NCBI RefSeq assembly: GCF_006337165.1
Contig: NZ_CP040896.1
Location: 4,650,001-4,714,000 of the forward strand
Direction of reading: 5' to 3'
Length of the DNA: 64,000 bases
Source: Hymenobacter jejuensis
Lineage (GTDB): Bacteria > Bacteroidota > Bacteroidia > Cytophagales > Hymenobacteraceae
Of the stretch, positions 8,173 through 17,593 are shown one piece after another (position 1 is the first letter of the stretch; every line of letters begins with the position of its first letter). Under the pieces are notes generated by a model. The model was not told where the DNA came from. It saw only the letters and a list, made by a program, of their open reading frames with translations, and ran no database searches. A program made the translations under genes and the position numbers.

Positions 8173-11100
8173 ATGCAAGTAGCTCCTGTAGCTCCCTACA
8201 AACCCCAAAACCACATTCGCATCGTGACAGCGGCGGCGCTGTTCGACGGTCACGATGCAGCCATCAACATCATGCGCCGCGTGATCCAGAGCAGCGGCGC
8301 CGAAGTTATTCACCTGGGCCACAACCGCTCGGTGCAGGAAATTGTCGATTGCGCTATTCAGGAAGATGCGCAAGCCATTGCCATTACCTCGTACCAAGGT
8401 GGTCATAACGAGTACTTTAAGTACATGCATGACCTGCTCAACGAGCGCGGCGCCGGCCACGTGCGCATCTTTGGCGGCGGCGGCGGCGTGATTCTGCCCA
8501 CCGAAATTGCCGAGTTGCAAGCCTACGGCATTGAGCGCCTGTATTCGCCCGACGACGGCCGCGCCATGGGCCTACAGGGCATGATCAACGACTTGCTTGC
8601 GCGCTGCGATTTCCCAACGGGCCAAAACCTAAACGGCGAAGCCGGGCACCTCAAGGAGAAAGATGCCCGCAGCATTGGCCGCCTGATTTCGGCCGCCGAA
8701 AACTTCCCCCAGGAGTTTGAGCGCGTCAAGAACCAACTCGTAGCCGATTTTCAGGAGCGCGAAAGCAATGATTCACAACTACTTGACAATCAACAAAATA
8801 CGCATAGAGCCCCGATTTTAGGAATTACGGGCACCGGCGGCGCCGGCAAGTCAAGCTTGGTGGACGAGTTGGTGCGCCGTTTCCTGAATGACTTCCCCGA
8901 CAAGACGATCGCCATTATTTCCGTCGATCCGTCGAAGCGCAAAACCGGCGGCGCCCTGCTCGGCGACCGCATCCGGATGAACGCCATCAACTCGCCACGG
9001 GTGTACATGCGCTCGCTGGCCACGCGCCAAAGCAATCTCGCCCTGAGCCGCTACGTGCAGGACGCAGTGGATGTGGTGCGTGCGGCCCAGTTCGACCTGA
9101 TCATCCTGGAAACCAGCGGTATTGGTCAATCAGACACTGAGATTATCGAGCACTCCGACGCGAGCCTGTACGTGATGACGCCCGAGTACGGCGCGGCCAC
9201 GCAACTCGAAAAGATCGACATGCTCGATTTTGCCGATGTCATTGCCCTCAACAAGTTCGACAAGCGCGGTGCTCTCGATGCCCTGCGCGACGTACGCAAG
9301 CAGTACCAGCGCAACCACCAGCTCTGGGACAAGCCCCTGGACGAGATGCCCGTGTATGGCACCATCGCCTCGCAGTTCAACGACCCAGGCATGAACCGCC
9401 TGTATCGGGCTGTGATTGAGGTCATTAGCCAAAAGACAGGCATCGCTTTCGCTTCGCACCTCGAAACGACTAAGGAGGATTCGGAGAAGATTTACATCAT
9501 TCCGCCTCACCGCACGCGTTACCTTTCCGAAATCGCCGAAACCAATCGCCAATATGACCAATGGGTTCAGAAACAGTCCGAAGTGGCCCAGCAGCTTTTC
9601 GGACTCGACCAAAGTATCGCCGCCGTCCGCAGCCTCGAAACCGGAGGATCTAACGGAAGCAGCGGGAGCCGCAGCGATCAACCAGACGCCGGATCAATCG
9701 TGGCCGGCCTGGAGAAAGCATTCCAGGAAATCAAGCTCCGGCTGGACGGCCAGAACTGGAAGCTCCTGGAAACCTGGCCGCAAAAGGTAAAAGCCTACCG
9801 CGATCCGGAGTTCATCTTTAAGGTGCGCGACAAGGAAATTCGCATCAAGACGCACACCGAAAGTCTTTCGCACCTCCAGATTCCGAAGGTGTCGCTGCCG
9901 CGCTACACGGCCTGGGGCGACCTTTTGAAATGGCAGTTGCAGGAAAACGTGCCCGGCGAGTTTCCGTACACGGCCGGCGTGTTTCCATTTAAGCGCGAAG
10001 GCGAAGACCCAACCCGCATGTTTGCGGGCGAAGGTGGCCCTGAGCGCACCAACCGCCGCTTCCACTACGTATCGGCAGGCTTGCCAGCCAAGCGCCTGAG
10101 CACGGCCTTCGACTCGGTGACGCTCTACGGCGAAGACCCCGACATGCGGCCCGACATCTACGGCAAAATCGGCAATTCCGGCGTGAGCATCGCTTGCCTC
10201 GACGACGCCAAGAAGCTGTATTCCGGCTTCAACCTCGCCGACCCCATGACGTCGGTTTCGATGACCATCAACGGGCCCGCCGCGACGCTGGCAGCTTTCT
10301 TCATGAACGCGGCCATCGACCAGCAATGCGAGTTGTATATAAAGCAACACGGACTGGAAGCCGAGGTTGATGCCAAGATCACTGAGATTTATCAGGCAAA
10401 AGGCACGGCCCGCCCCCACTACCAGGGCGAGCTACCCACCGGCAACGACGGCCTCGGCTTGATGCTGCTCGGCGTTACCGGCGATCAGGTACTGCCTGCC
10501 GATGTGTACCAGCAGATCAAAGCCCGCACGCTTTCGCAAGTGCGCGGCACGGTGCAGGCTGACATCCTGAAGGAAGATCAGGCGCAGAACACCTGCATAT
10601 TCTCCACGGAATTTGCCTTGCGCCTCATGGGCGACGTGCAGGAATACTTCATCAAGGAGAAGGTTCGCAACTTCTATTCGGTCTCGATTTCGGGTTACCA
10701 CATTGCCGAGGCCGGCGCCAACCCGCTCACACAGCTCGCGCTTACGCTGAGCAACGGCTTTACGTTTGTGGAATACTACGTCAGTCGCGGCATGGACGTG
10801 AACGACTTCGCGCCCAACCTGTCCTTCTTCTTCTCCAACGGCATCGACCCCGAATACTCGGTGATAGGCCGGGTGGCGCGCCGCATTTGGGCCAAGGCCA
10901 TGAAGCTGAAGTACGGCGCCAACGCCCGCTCGCAGATGTTGAAGTACCACATCCAGACCTCAGGCCGCTCGCTGCACGCCCAGGAAATCGACTTCAACGA
11001 CATTCGCACGACGTTGCAGGCGCTCTACGCCATCTACGACAACTGCAACTCGTTGCATACCAACGCCTACGACGAAGCCATCACGACGCCCACTGAGGAG

Positions 11101-11643
11101 TCGGTGCGCCGGGCGATGGCTATTCAGCTGATTATCAACCGTGAGCTGGGCTTGGCCAAAAACGAGAATCCGCTGCAAGGCTCCTTCATTATCGAAGAGC
11201 TGACGGACTTGGTGGAAGAGGCTGTGTTACTGGAGTTTGACCGCATCACGGAGCGCGGCGGCGTGCTGGGCGCCATGGAAACCATGTACCAGCGCGGCAA
11301 GATTCAGGAGGAAAGCCTGCACTACGAGATGCTGAAGCACACTGGCGAGTACCCCATCATCGGCGTGAACACGTTCCTGTCGTCGAAGGGCTCTCCCACT
11401 ATCATTCCGGCCGAGGTTATCCGGGCCACGGAGGAGGAAAAACAGTATCAGATTACGATGCTCGGCAACCTTCACGCCCGCAACGCAGCCGAAGCTCCGC
11501 AGCGCCTGAAGCACTTGCAGCAAGTAGCCGTAGCAAATGGCAACTTATTCGAGGAGCTGATGGAAACGGTAAAGTTCTGCTCGCTTGGGCAGATTACGAA
11601 TGCGCTGTTTGAGGTAGGTGGGCAGTATAGAAGGAATATGTAG
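8173..11643 (+). CDS. icmF: Fused isobutyryl-CoA mutase IcmF (B12 domain, G-protein chaperone, mutase barrel)
   Basis: An adenosylcobalamin-dependent mutase interconverting isobutyryl-CoA and n-butyryl-CoA, with its repair GTPase built in. At 1,156 residues it has the IcmF layout. An N-terminal cobalamin-binding Rossmann domain has DGHD (cobalt-ligand histidine) near residue 28. A MeaB-like GTPase follows, with P-loop GITGTGGAGKSS at 217-228. The C-terminal mutase barrel begins near residue 560 with FPYTAGVFPFKR. That last motif distinguishes IcmF from methylmalonyl-CoA mutase, which has a Tyr/Arg substrate site. Candidate promoter and terminators are on both sides, so it appears monocistronic. 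Related CoA metabolism (HMG-CoA lyase) lies far away at 55.4 kb. Confidence 0.95.
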   Translation: MQVAPVAPYKPQNHIRIVTAAALFDGHDAAINIMRRVIQSSGAEVIHLGHNRSVQEIVDCAIQEDAQAIAITSYQGGHNEYFKYMHDLLNERGAGHVRIFGGGGGVILPTEIAELQAYGIERLYSPDDGRAMGLQGMINDLLARCDFPTGQNLNGEAGHLKEKDARSIGRLISAAENFPQEFERVKNQLVADFQERESNDSQLLDNQQNTHRAPILGITGTGGAGKSSLVDELVRRFLNDFPDKTIAIISVDPSKRKTGGALLGDRIRMNAINSPRVYMRSLATRQSNLALSRYVQDAVDVVRAAQFDLIILETSGIGQSDTEIIEHSDASLYVMTPEYGAATQLEKIDMLDFADVIALNKFDKRGALDALRDVRKQYQRNHQLWDKPLDEMPVYGTIASQFNDPGMNRLYRAVIEVISQKTGIAFASHLETTKEDSEKIYIIPPHRTRYLSEIAETNRQYDQWVQKQSEVAQQLFGLDQSIAAVRSLETGGSNGSSGSRSDQPDAGSIVAGLEKAFQEIKLRLDGQNWKLLETWPQKVKAYRDPEFIFKVRDKEIRIKTHTESLSHLQIPKVSLPRYTAWGDLLKWQLQENVPGEFPYTAGVFPFKREGEDPTRMFAGEGGPERTNRRFHYVSAGLPAKRLSTAFDSVTLYGEDPDMRPDIYGKIGNSGVSIACLDDAKKLYSGFNLADPMTSVSMTINGPAATLAAFFMNAAIDQQCELYIKQHGLEAEVDAKITEIYQAKGTARPHYQGELPTGNDGLGLMLLGVTGDQVLPADVYQQIKARTLSQVRGTVQADILKEDQAQNTCIFSTEFALRLMGDVQEYFIKEKVRNFYSVSISGYHIAEAGANPLTQLALTLSNGFTFVEYYVSRGMDVNDFAPNLSFFFSNGIDPEYSVIGRVARRIWAKAMKLKYGANARSQMLKYHIQTSGRSLHAQEIDFNDIRTTLQALYAIYDNCNSLHTNAYDEAITTPTEESVRRAMAIQLIINRELGLAKNENPLQGSFIIEELTDLVEEAVLLEFDRITERGGVLGAMETMYQRGKIQEESLHYEMLKHTGEYPIIGVNTFLSSKGSPTIIPAEVIRATEEEKQYQITMLGNLHARNAAEAPQRLKHLQQVAVANGNLFEELMETVKFCSLGQITNALFEVGGQYRRNM

Positions 11644-11663
11644 CCTTTTTAAACTTAGCTACT

Positions 11664-11701
11664 AAAAAGCGTGCTCTTTCAATGAAGGAGCACGCTTTTT
11701 A
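11664..11701 (+). terminator. Terminator after icmF
   Basis: Arms AAAAAGCGTGCTC and GAGCACGCTTTTT enclose a short loop. An in-frame ATG inside it (11682) is not a start of the next gene. Confidence 0.88.
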
Positions 11702-11870
11702 CATTTCTGGTGCTGTCAAATGCCGTCCCAAAGCAAACTATTGCTTGTGCGGCGTTCTAAGTGGGGGCCATTTGGAAGCTCTGATGTGGGAAATATGCTA
11801 CGGAGATTTAAATGCAGTGGCCGGGTGCTTAATTTGTCGCACTCTATCTCCTTCTAAACTTCTCTCCGCA

Positions 11871-12941
11871 ATGGCGCACTCCGCCTACAAACTTCCAGCC
11901 TGTGCTAACTGTGAATACCCCTTTAAGGCCGCAGAGAATTTTTGTCCCGACTGCGGCCAGCAAAACCACCCGCTTGACCTTTCTTTCGGGCACGTGGCCG
12001 AAGAAGTGCTGGAAGGCGTGTTCCACTTCGATGGCAAGGTATTCCGCACGCTGCGCCTGCTGCTGTTTGCGCCGGGGTCGCTGACGCTGCGGTTTTGGCA
12101 AGGCAAGCGCGTGGCTTATGTGCCGCCCGTGCGCCTGTATGTGTTCATCAGCTTTCTGTTTTTCCTGCTGCTTTCGCTGGCGCTACATGCCCCGGAACAT
12201 GGCGCAACGCGCACACTGGGCGAGCGACTACGACAAACCAGCATTCAGTTTCGGGCCGATTCCATCCGCTTGGCGGGCAAAATGCCCACCGCCGATTCAG
12301 CCCGCATTAAGCTATTGCTCCGCAAAAGCAGGCACGTTGCGGTGCTCAACGGCATTGTGAACTCAGACGTGAACAGCGACACCGTGGAGTACCGCCGGTG
12401 GAACGGCGTGCTCTACACCCCGCAGGAATGGCGAGAGTTGCCGGACTATTCGTCAGCCCAGTTCGACGATGTGCTCCGCCGCCACGGCCAGGAGCCTTCG
12501 GTGCTGTCGCGCTTTGTGCTGCGGCAAGGCTACCGGGTTATGCAGTCATCGGAACAGGAACTTTCTCACCAGTTCGTGCGCGGTATATCATTAATGATGT
12601 TCGTGCTTATGCCGGTGTTTGCGCTCCTGCTCAAACTGCTCTACATACGGCGGAAGCAATACTACCTTGCCCACTTGATGTTCGCTATTCACGTGCACTG
12701 CTTCGCCTTTCTACTGTTTTCCGTGAACATGGCCCTCAGCCTGTTTGCCCACATGCCTGCCAAGTCCATCTTGGTAGTGTTGCTCATCGTGGCCCTTTAC
12801 TTGGTCTTGGCATTGCATAAGGCCTACCAACAGAACTGGCTGAAAACCGCAGTGAAATTTGCTTTTTTGCTAGGGCTCTATAGCCTTGTCATTGCTGTTG
12901 GGTTGGTAGGCGCGCTGGGCTTAAGCATGGTATTGGTTTAA
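11871..12941 (+). CDS. DUF3667 membrane protein with N-terminal zinc ribbon
   Basis: A 356-residue integral membrane protein. The N-terminus has a zinc ribbon (CANC, then CPDCGQ about 17 residues later). The DUF3667 signature follows: amphipathic GKVFRTLRLLLFAPGSLT and then VPPVRLYVFISFLFFLL, the first membrane span. A charged soluble segment (about residues 110-240) separates it from a cluster of C-terminal spans. The function is unknown. The start is the ATG at 11871: the open frame upstream runs through the icmF terminator, and an in-frame start there would not be transcribed with a normal leader. Confidence 0.85.
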   Translation: MAHSAYKLPACANCEYPFKAAENFCPDCGQQNHPLDLSFGHVAEEVLEGVFHFDGKVFRTLRLLLFAPGSLTLRFWQGKRVAYVPPVRLYVFISFLFFLLLSLALHAPEHGATRTLGERLRQTSIQFRADSIRLAGKMPTADSARIKLLLRKSRHVAVLNGIVNSDVNSDTVEYRRWNGVLYTPQEWRELPDYSSAQFDDVLRRHGQEPSVLSRFVLRQGYRVMQSSEQELSHQFVRGISLMMFVLMPVFALLLKLLYIRRKQYYLAHLMFAIHVHCFAFLLFSVNMALSLFAHMPAKSILVVLLIVALYLVLALHKAYQQNWLKTAVKFAFLLGLYSLVIAVGLVGALGLSMVLV

Positions 12942-12953
12942 GCCTCAGCCAAT

Positions 12954-13033
12954 CTCCTCCCAAAAGCTGACACGAGTTACCCCAACTGGCGCGAGTTTAG
13001 CGCAGTGTAACTCATGACCAGCTTTGGGTGGAG
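12954..13033. other. 80-base imperfect long hairpin in a gene-free gap
   Basis: Arms at 12954-12980 and 13007-13033 pair almost throughout (for example CCCAAAAGCTG with CAGCTTTGGG, and GAGTTAC with GTAACTC). An inner helix ACTGGCGC/GCGCAGT caps them. It differs from the compact GC-rich terminators elsewhere in the window. The gap 12942-13274 holds no credible ORF; a second small stem with a T-rich tail lies at 13075-13105. Confidence 0.55.
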
Positions 13034-13274
13034 TTTATGCCTCTACTGCCGCGCAAGCGACGATTCAGAACTATGCCGCTTCGAGAAGTTTGGGCGGCGT
13101 TTTCGTTTCAGCAAGAGGCGAAAGACTTTAGTTTAGGCAGCATAAGCCTACACTGTTACCTTGTCGCTCAACCAGAACTGAGTACTTACTCAGCATTGTA
13201 GACCAAGTATTATATAATGCATTTATTATCAATACACTACATCCTTTCACCTATCTTATTGTCATCTAGCGCAC

Positions 13275-14051
13275 ATGAAACAAAAGCTTCCTTTTTGTCA
13301 GGTGGTACTAGCAACGCTCCTGCTTGGGAGTTGCTCTGAAAACAAAACGCAGGGTGAGTCGGCAACGAACGACAGGTCCGCTCCGGCGGCCTCCCAGGCT
13401 AGCGCCGGCGACTCTGCACGGGTGAGTGGCAAGCCTTGCGACATCAAGCTGGGTAACATCCATTTTACCAAGGCCATCAACGGTGCCGATACCTTGACGA
13501 AGGTTGATCAACAGGGGCGCATGGCATTTCGGGTCGGCGCGAAGAAAGACTTTTTCTGTGATCCCAACGACGGCAAACTGTCGAACAACACGGCGCCCAT
13601 CCTGCTGGCGAAAGTGGACAACACCAAGCCCTTTACGCTGGTAGCCAAAGTGATTCCCGGCTTTACGCCCAAAGGGCTTTACAATGCCGGCGTACTCTAC
13701 ATCTACGTAAACGATACGTTCTGGCAAAAGCACTGCTTCGAGCAGGACGAGCGCGGCAACCACCGGATTGTGACGGTGCGCACCCAGGGCACTTCCGACG
13801 ACAACAACCACGACGTGGTGAAAAGCCCGTGGGCGTACATGAAAATCTCGTCGGATACGCGCACGGTGGCTAGCTACTATTCGCTGGATAATAAAACCTG
13901 GCAACTGGTACGGCTCTACAAAAACAACTACCCCGCCGAAATCTGGATGGGGGTTAGTGCGCAGTGCCCCGTTGATACGGGTACGGTAAGCCATTTTGAG
14001 CAGATAAGCCTGACGCAAAACAGCGTTGCTGATTTTCGGATGGGGAAATAG
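13275..14051 (+). CDS. DUF1349-like lipoprotein
   Basis: A 258-residue lipoprotein. The signal peptide ends in a clean lipobox (LLLGSC), followed by a low-complexity Ser/Ala linker. The body looks like the DUF1349 beta-sandwich (concanavalin-like): FTLVAKVIPGF, NAGVLYIYVND, W-K pairs, SPWAYMKISSDTRTVASYYSLD and EIWMGVSAQCP. Relatives bind or act on carbohydrate, but no catalytic residues can be assigned. The AT-rich upstream region (13190-13270) probably holds the promoter. A family palindrome and a weak hairpin follow the stop. Confidence 0.75.
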   Translation: MKQKLPFCQVVLATLLLGSCSENKTQGESATNDRSAPAASQASAGDSARVSGKPCDIKLGNIHFTKAINGADTLTKVDQQGRMAFRVGAKKDFFCDPNDGKLSNNTAPILLAKVDNTKPFTLVAKVIPGFTPKGLYNAGVLYIYVNDTFWQKHCFEQDERGNHRIVTVRTQGTSDDNNHDVVKSPWAYMKISSDTRTVASYYSLDNKTWQLVRLYKNNYPAEIWMGVSAQCPVDTGTVSHFEQISLTQNSVADFRMGK

Positions 14052-14078
14052 CCCCTTGATCTGCCGGGGTTAATAAAA

Positions 14079-14110
14079 ATACAAATACTTGATAACCTGA
14101 TAGTTATAAA
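14079..14110. repeat. AT-rich palindrome copy 2
   Basis: A diverged copy (core TTGATAACCTG, outer ends ATACAAATA and TAGTTATAA), 27 bases after the stop codon of the DUF1349-like gene. Confidence 0.5.
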
Positions 14111-14162
14111 CGTTTAAAAACTCATTATTCATAATACTCAGCCATTCACCCAAGCACAAGCC

Positions 14163-15365
14163 ATGCACCGGGTCATCTCTCCCACCATGTCCAGAATTTT
14201 ACCGGTCATTGTGCTGGCCCAGTTCTTTTGCACCTCGCTCTGGTTTGCGGGCAATGCCATTGCGGCGGAATTGGCGGCGGCGTTGCAGCAGCCGTCCACG
14301 TTTGTGGCGCACCTGACCAGCGCTGTGCAATTGGGATTTATCACTGGTACGCTGGTTTTTGCCCTGCTCACCATTGCCGATCGCTTTTCCCCTTCGCGGG
14401 TATTCTTCCTCAGCGCCCTGGCGGCGGCCCTATGCAATCTGGGCATCAACCTGGGCAGCCTGGAAGCGGGCAACTTGCTCGCCTTCCGGTTTCTGACTGG
14501 TTTTTTCCTGGCCGGCATTTATCCCGTGGGCATGAAAATCGCCGCCGATTACGTGCAGGCAGGCCTGGGCAAATGGCTGGGCTTCCTGGTGGGCGCGCTG
14601 GTTGTGGGCACGGCTTTTCCGCACTTGCTCAAGAGCGTCACGGCGCAGCTGCCGTGGCACTACGTGACGCTCACCACCTCGGGGCTGGCGGTGCTGGGCG
14701 GCGTGGCCATGCTGCTGCTTGTGCCGGATGGGCCTTACCGCAAAAAAGGTCAACGGTTGCAGCTTACGGCCTTTGCGGCGGGGTTCCGGCAGCCGAGCTT
14801 CCGGGCCGCGGCATTCGGGTACTTCGGCCACATGTGGGAGCTTTACACCTTCTGGGCTTTCCTGCCTCTGATCCTGACCACCTACAACCACGCGCACCCC
14901 AACGCCGAGCTGCCGGTGTCCCTGTTGTCGTTTTTGCTGATCGGGGCCGGCGGCTTGGCCTGCGTGAGCAGCGGGCTGCTCTCGCGGGTGGTGCCCCCGC
15001 GCAAGGTAGCCACGACGGCGCTGGCCTTGTCGGGCACGTGCTGCCTGCTCTCGCCGCTGGTGCTGCGCAGCAATTCGGCGGCCCTGCTCCTATGTTTTCT
15101 GTTTTTTTGGGGGCTGATGGTGGTCGCCGATTCTCCCTTGTTCTCCACCTTGGTGGCCCAAAGCGCGCCGGAAACATCGCGTGGCACTGCCCTGACCATC
15201 GTGAACTGCCTGGGTTTTGCGATTACCATTGTTAGCATAGAAGTTACGCGGTGGCTCTCCAGCTACGTAAATACGCATGATCTCTTTTTCATGCTCGCTT
15301 TGGGGCCAGCACTGGGGGTGCTGGCCCAGCTAGGCAGCCGCCAAGCAGAAGCGGTGGCATCGTAG
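14163..15365 (+). CDS. Major facilitator superfamily transporter
   Basis: A 400-residue polytopic membrane protein with about 12 predicted spans and the short MFS form. Recognisable pieces are VIVLAQFFCTSLWFAGNAI in helix 1, the loop LTIADRFSPSRVF after helix 2, and RFLTGFFLAGIYPVGMKI in helix 4. The substrate cannot be assigned; the sequence is closest in style to the NimT/CynX-like and NarK-like carriers of Bacteroidota. The start may be the ATG at 14163 or the one at 14187 (MSRILPV), and the second gives a more typical N-terminus. No adjacent enzyme indicates the cargo. Confidence 0.85.
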   Translation: MHRVISPTMSRILPVIVLAQFFCTSLWFAGNAIAAELAAALQQPSTFVAHLTSAVQLGFITGTLVFALLTIADRFSPSRVFFLSALAAALCNLGINLGSLEAGNLLAFRFLTGFFLAGIYPVGMKIAADYVQAGLGKWLGFLVGALVVGTAFPHLLKSVTAQLPWHYVTLTTSGLAVLGGVAMLLLVPDGPYRKKGQRLQLTAFAAGFRQPSFRAAAFGYFGHMWELYTFWAFLPLILTTYNHAHPNAELPVSLLSFLLIGAGGLACVSSGLLSRVVPPRKVATTALALSGTCCLLSPLVLRSNSAALLLCFLFFWGLMVVADSPLFSTLVAQSAPETSRGTALTIVNCLGFAITIVSIEVTRWLSSYVNTHDLFFMLALGPALGVLAQLGSRQAEAVAS

Positions 15366-15466
15366 TGGCCGTGGTGATGCATCCAGAGAAGCAAAATGCA
15401 AAAGCAACCCTCATCTGTTCGCGTCTGGAACAGGCCTTCCGGATCCCATCCTGCTTCGGACAACTA

Positions 15467-15474
15467 TACATTTG
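15467..15474 (+). promoter_or_regulatory. -7 promoter box for the PBP gene
   Basis: TACATTTG fits the Bacteroidota -7 consensus TAnnTTTG exactly, 47 bases before the start codon at 15521. No convincing -33 TTTG is visible at the usual distance. Confidence 0.45.
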
Positions 15475-15520
15475 ATCGGATACCAGGCACAAGAGAGCGG
15501 TAAATGTCTAGCTTTACTCC

Positions 15521-17353
15521 ATGCGTAGGGCTTTCAATGCTTGGAATTGGAGACAGAATCTACTAGCCGTGCTAGTAGCGCTGGCTGCCTGCTCATCACC
15601 CGAACAGCAAAATGACGCACCCGCTAAAGACCCAACCACGGGTGAAGTCTACGCCCGGCGCCGCGTCGTGGTATCCGACTCGTTGTACCGGGGCCGCGTG
15701 CTCGACCGGTACGACTCGGTGCTGGTGGACACCCGCCTGCAATACCTGCTGAAGCTGCCGCGCCGCCCCCCACTCGATACCCTGGCCTTGGGCCAGCTGC
15801 TGGGCTGGGACTCGGTGACCGTCCACCGCCGCATTGCCGACGCCTTGCCTTACGAAGAAGCCCCAGCCGGTTACCCGGTTCAGCTTAGCCTCACGGCGGC
15901 CGAAGCCAAACGTGTGCGCCGCGACAGCACCGACTGGCCCAACCTAACGTTGACCGAGCGTCACCAGCGCGCCTACACCACCAGCGCGGGTGCGGCGGTG
16001 CTGGGCTACACGGGTGCGGAGGCGCAGGCCTTTTTCCGCCAAGCCAAGCGCTACCGGCGCGGCCGCTTTTATAGGCTGCGCAGCGGCGGGGTCGAAACCT
16101 ACTACAACGGCCTGCTCACCGGGCACCGTGGCTACCTGCACCCTTTGGTGGATGCAAAGGGCAAAGAGCACGGCACCTGGGCCCGCGACACCACCTTTCA
16201 GCAAGGCCAGGACCTGCACTTGACTATTGATGTGAAGCTACAGGCCTACGCAGAAAAACTGCTGGGAAACCGCAAAGGGTACCTGGTGGCCCTGGACCCG
16301 CGCACCGGAGAAATTCTGTGCTTCGTGTCGGCGCCCGTATACAAGGCGGCCACCCTCACCGCGCCCGACCAAGCGGGCGTGCGGGCTAAACTGCTGGAAA
16401 GCGAAGACATGCCGCTGCTCAACCGGCCGGCCATGTTGGCCAATCCGCCCGGCTCGGTGTTTAAGCTGGTAAATGCCGCCGTGGCGTTGCAGATGGGTGC
16501 CATTAGCACCTCTACCTCTTTTCGCTGCGACCAATCGCTTATCAGTTGCGTGCACCGCCATCCGCAGGCCCAAAGCCTGACGCTGGGCCTGAAGTACAGC
16601 TGCAACCCCTACTTCTACCAAGTGCTGCGGAACGTCATCAACCGCACGCCTGACAGCCTGGCCCTGGATTCGGCAGCCGCCCGCCATGCCAATCTAGCGC
16701 TCTGGCGCCGCTACGCCCGGTCGTTTGGCCTGGATTCGGTACTGGGTGTGGACATCCCGCGTGAAGCGCCCGGCTTCTTACCCACCCCGGCTTATTACGA
16801 TAAGGCTCGCCGCACGCCCTTCTGGACGTATCGCTCCATTTACTCACTCAGCATCGGGCAGGGCGAAATTAACCTCACGGGCCTGCAAATGGCCAACATG
16901 GCGGCCATCGTTGCCAACCGCGGCTGGTACTACACGCCCCACCTGGTACGCAGCATCGGAGCAGGCGGGCCGCTGCCGCGCTTCACCGAAAAGCATCATA
17001 CCCTCATCGACAGCGCCAACTTTGCCGCGCTGGTGCCCGGCATGGTGGCCGTGATGCAGCGCGGCGGCACCGCCGATGCTTCCAGCCTGGCCGATGTGGG
17101 CATCACGGTGGCGGGCAAGACCGGTACCGTGGAAAACGACGAAGGCGATGATCACGCCGCGTTTGTCGGCTTCGCGCCGGCTGACAACCCCCAGATCGTC
17201 GTAGCAGTTTACGTCGAAAATGCAGGTTTCGGGGCTACGGCCGCTGCCCCTTGCGCCGTGCTGGTGATGGAAAAATACCTTCGCGGCAGCATCGCGCCTC
17301 GCCGCAAACGTTGGGAAGCGCGCATCCGGCGCCGGGCCCAGAACGGCTACTAA
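15521..17353 (+). CDS. PBP2-like penicillin-binding protein (transpeptidase) with lipobox
   Basis: A class B-type D,D-transpeptidase that cross-links peptidoglycan. The transpeptidase centre is complete: SVFK (Ser312-Lys315), SCN (360-362) and KTG (533-535). The N-terminal half is a pedestal region with RRVVVSDSLYRGRVLDRYD, which is PBP2/MrdA-like (the usual motif is RG-I-D-R-G/N). Instead of a normal membrane anchor it starts with a short basic region, a brief hydrophobic stretch and LVALAACSS, which reads as a lipobox. That suggests anchoring by lipid rather than by a transmembrane helix. MreBCD/RodA genes are not adjacent, so this is probably a secondary PBP2 paralogue. Confidence 0.85.
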   Translation: MRRAFNAWNWRQNLLAVLVALAACSSPEQQNDAPAKDPTTGEVYARRRVVVSDSLYRGRVLDRYDSVLVDTRLQYLLKLPRRPPLDTLALGQLLGWDSVTVHRRIADALPYEEAPAGYPVQLSLTAAEAKRVRRDSTDWPNLTLTERHQRAYTTSAGAAVLGYTGAEAQAFFRQAKRYRRGRFYRLRSGGVETYYNGLLTGHRGYLHPLVDAKGKEHGTWARDTTFQQGQDLHLTIDVKLQAYAEKLLGNRKGYLVALDPRTGEILCFVSAPVYKAATLTAPDQAGVRAKLLESEDMPLLNRPAMLANPPGSVFKLVNAAVALQMGAISTSTSFRCDQSLISCVHRHPQAQSLTLGLKYSCNPYFYQVLRNVINRTPDSLALDSAAARHANLALWRRYARSFGLDSVLGVDIPREAPGFLPTPAYYDKARRTPFWTYRSIYSLSIGQGEINLTGLQMANMAAIVANRGWYYTPHLVRSIGAGGPLPRFTEKHHTLIDSANFAALVPGMVAVMQRGGTADASSLADVGITVAGKTGTVENDEGDDHAAFVGFAPADNPQIVVAVYVENAGFGATAAAPCAVLVMEKYLRGSIAPRRKRWEARIRRRAQNGY

Positions 17354-17593
17354 GCGAGGCTAGCCAGAGATCAGCAGGAAGCGGGTACCAGAACCGAGCC
17401 CAGCGCCCTTCATCAGTAAGTATAAGCAGATCCAGTTTGGAATAAATAGATATTTCTCGACGCACTTACGCACTCCTCGCCGCCATACGTTTCTAGAAAA
17501 CTTATCTAGCCAATACCAGCAGAAATTGTTCGTTGTACTTACATTCTGAGTAGCACATTCGCTTTTTCGTTGAAATCAGCTTTGCATAGCTTC

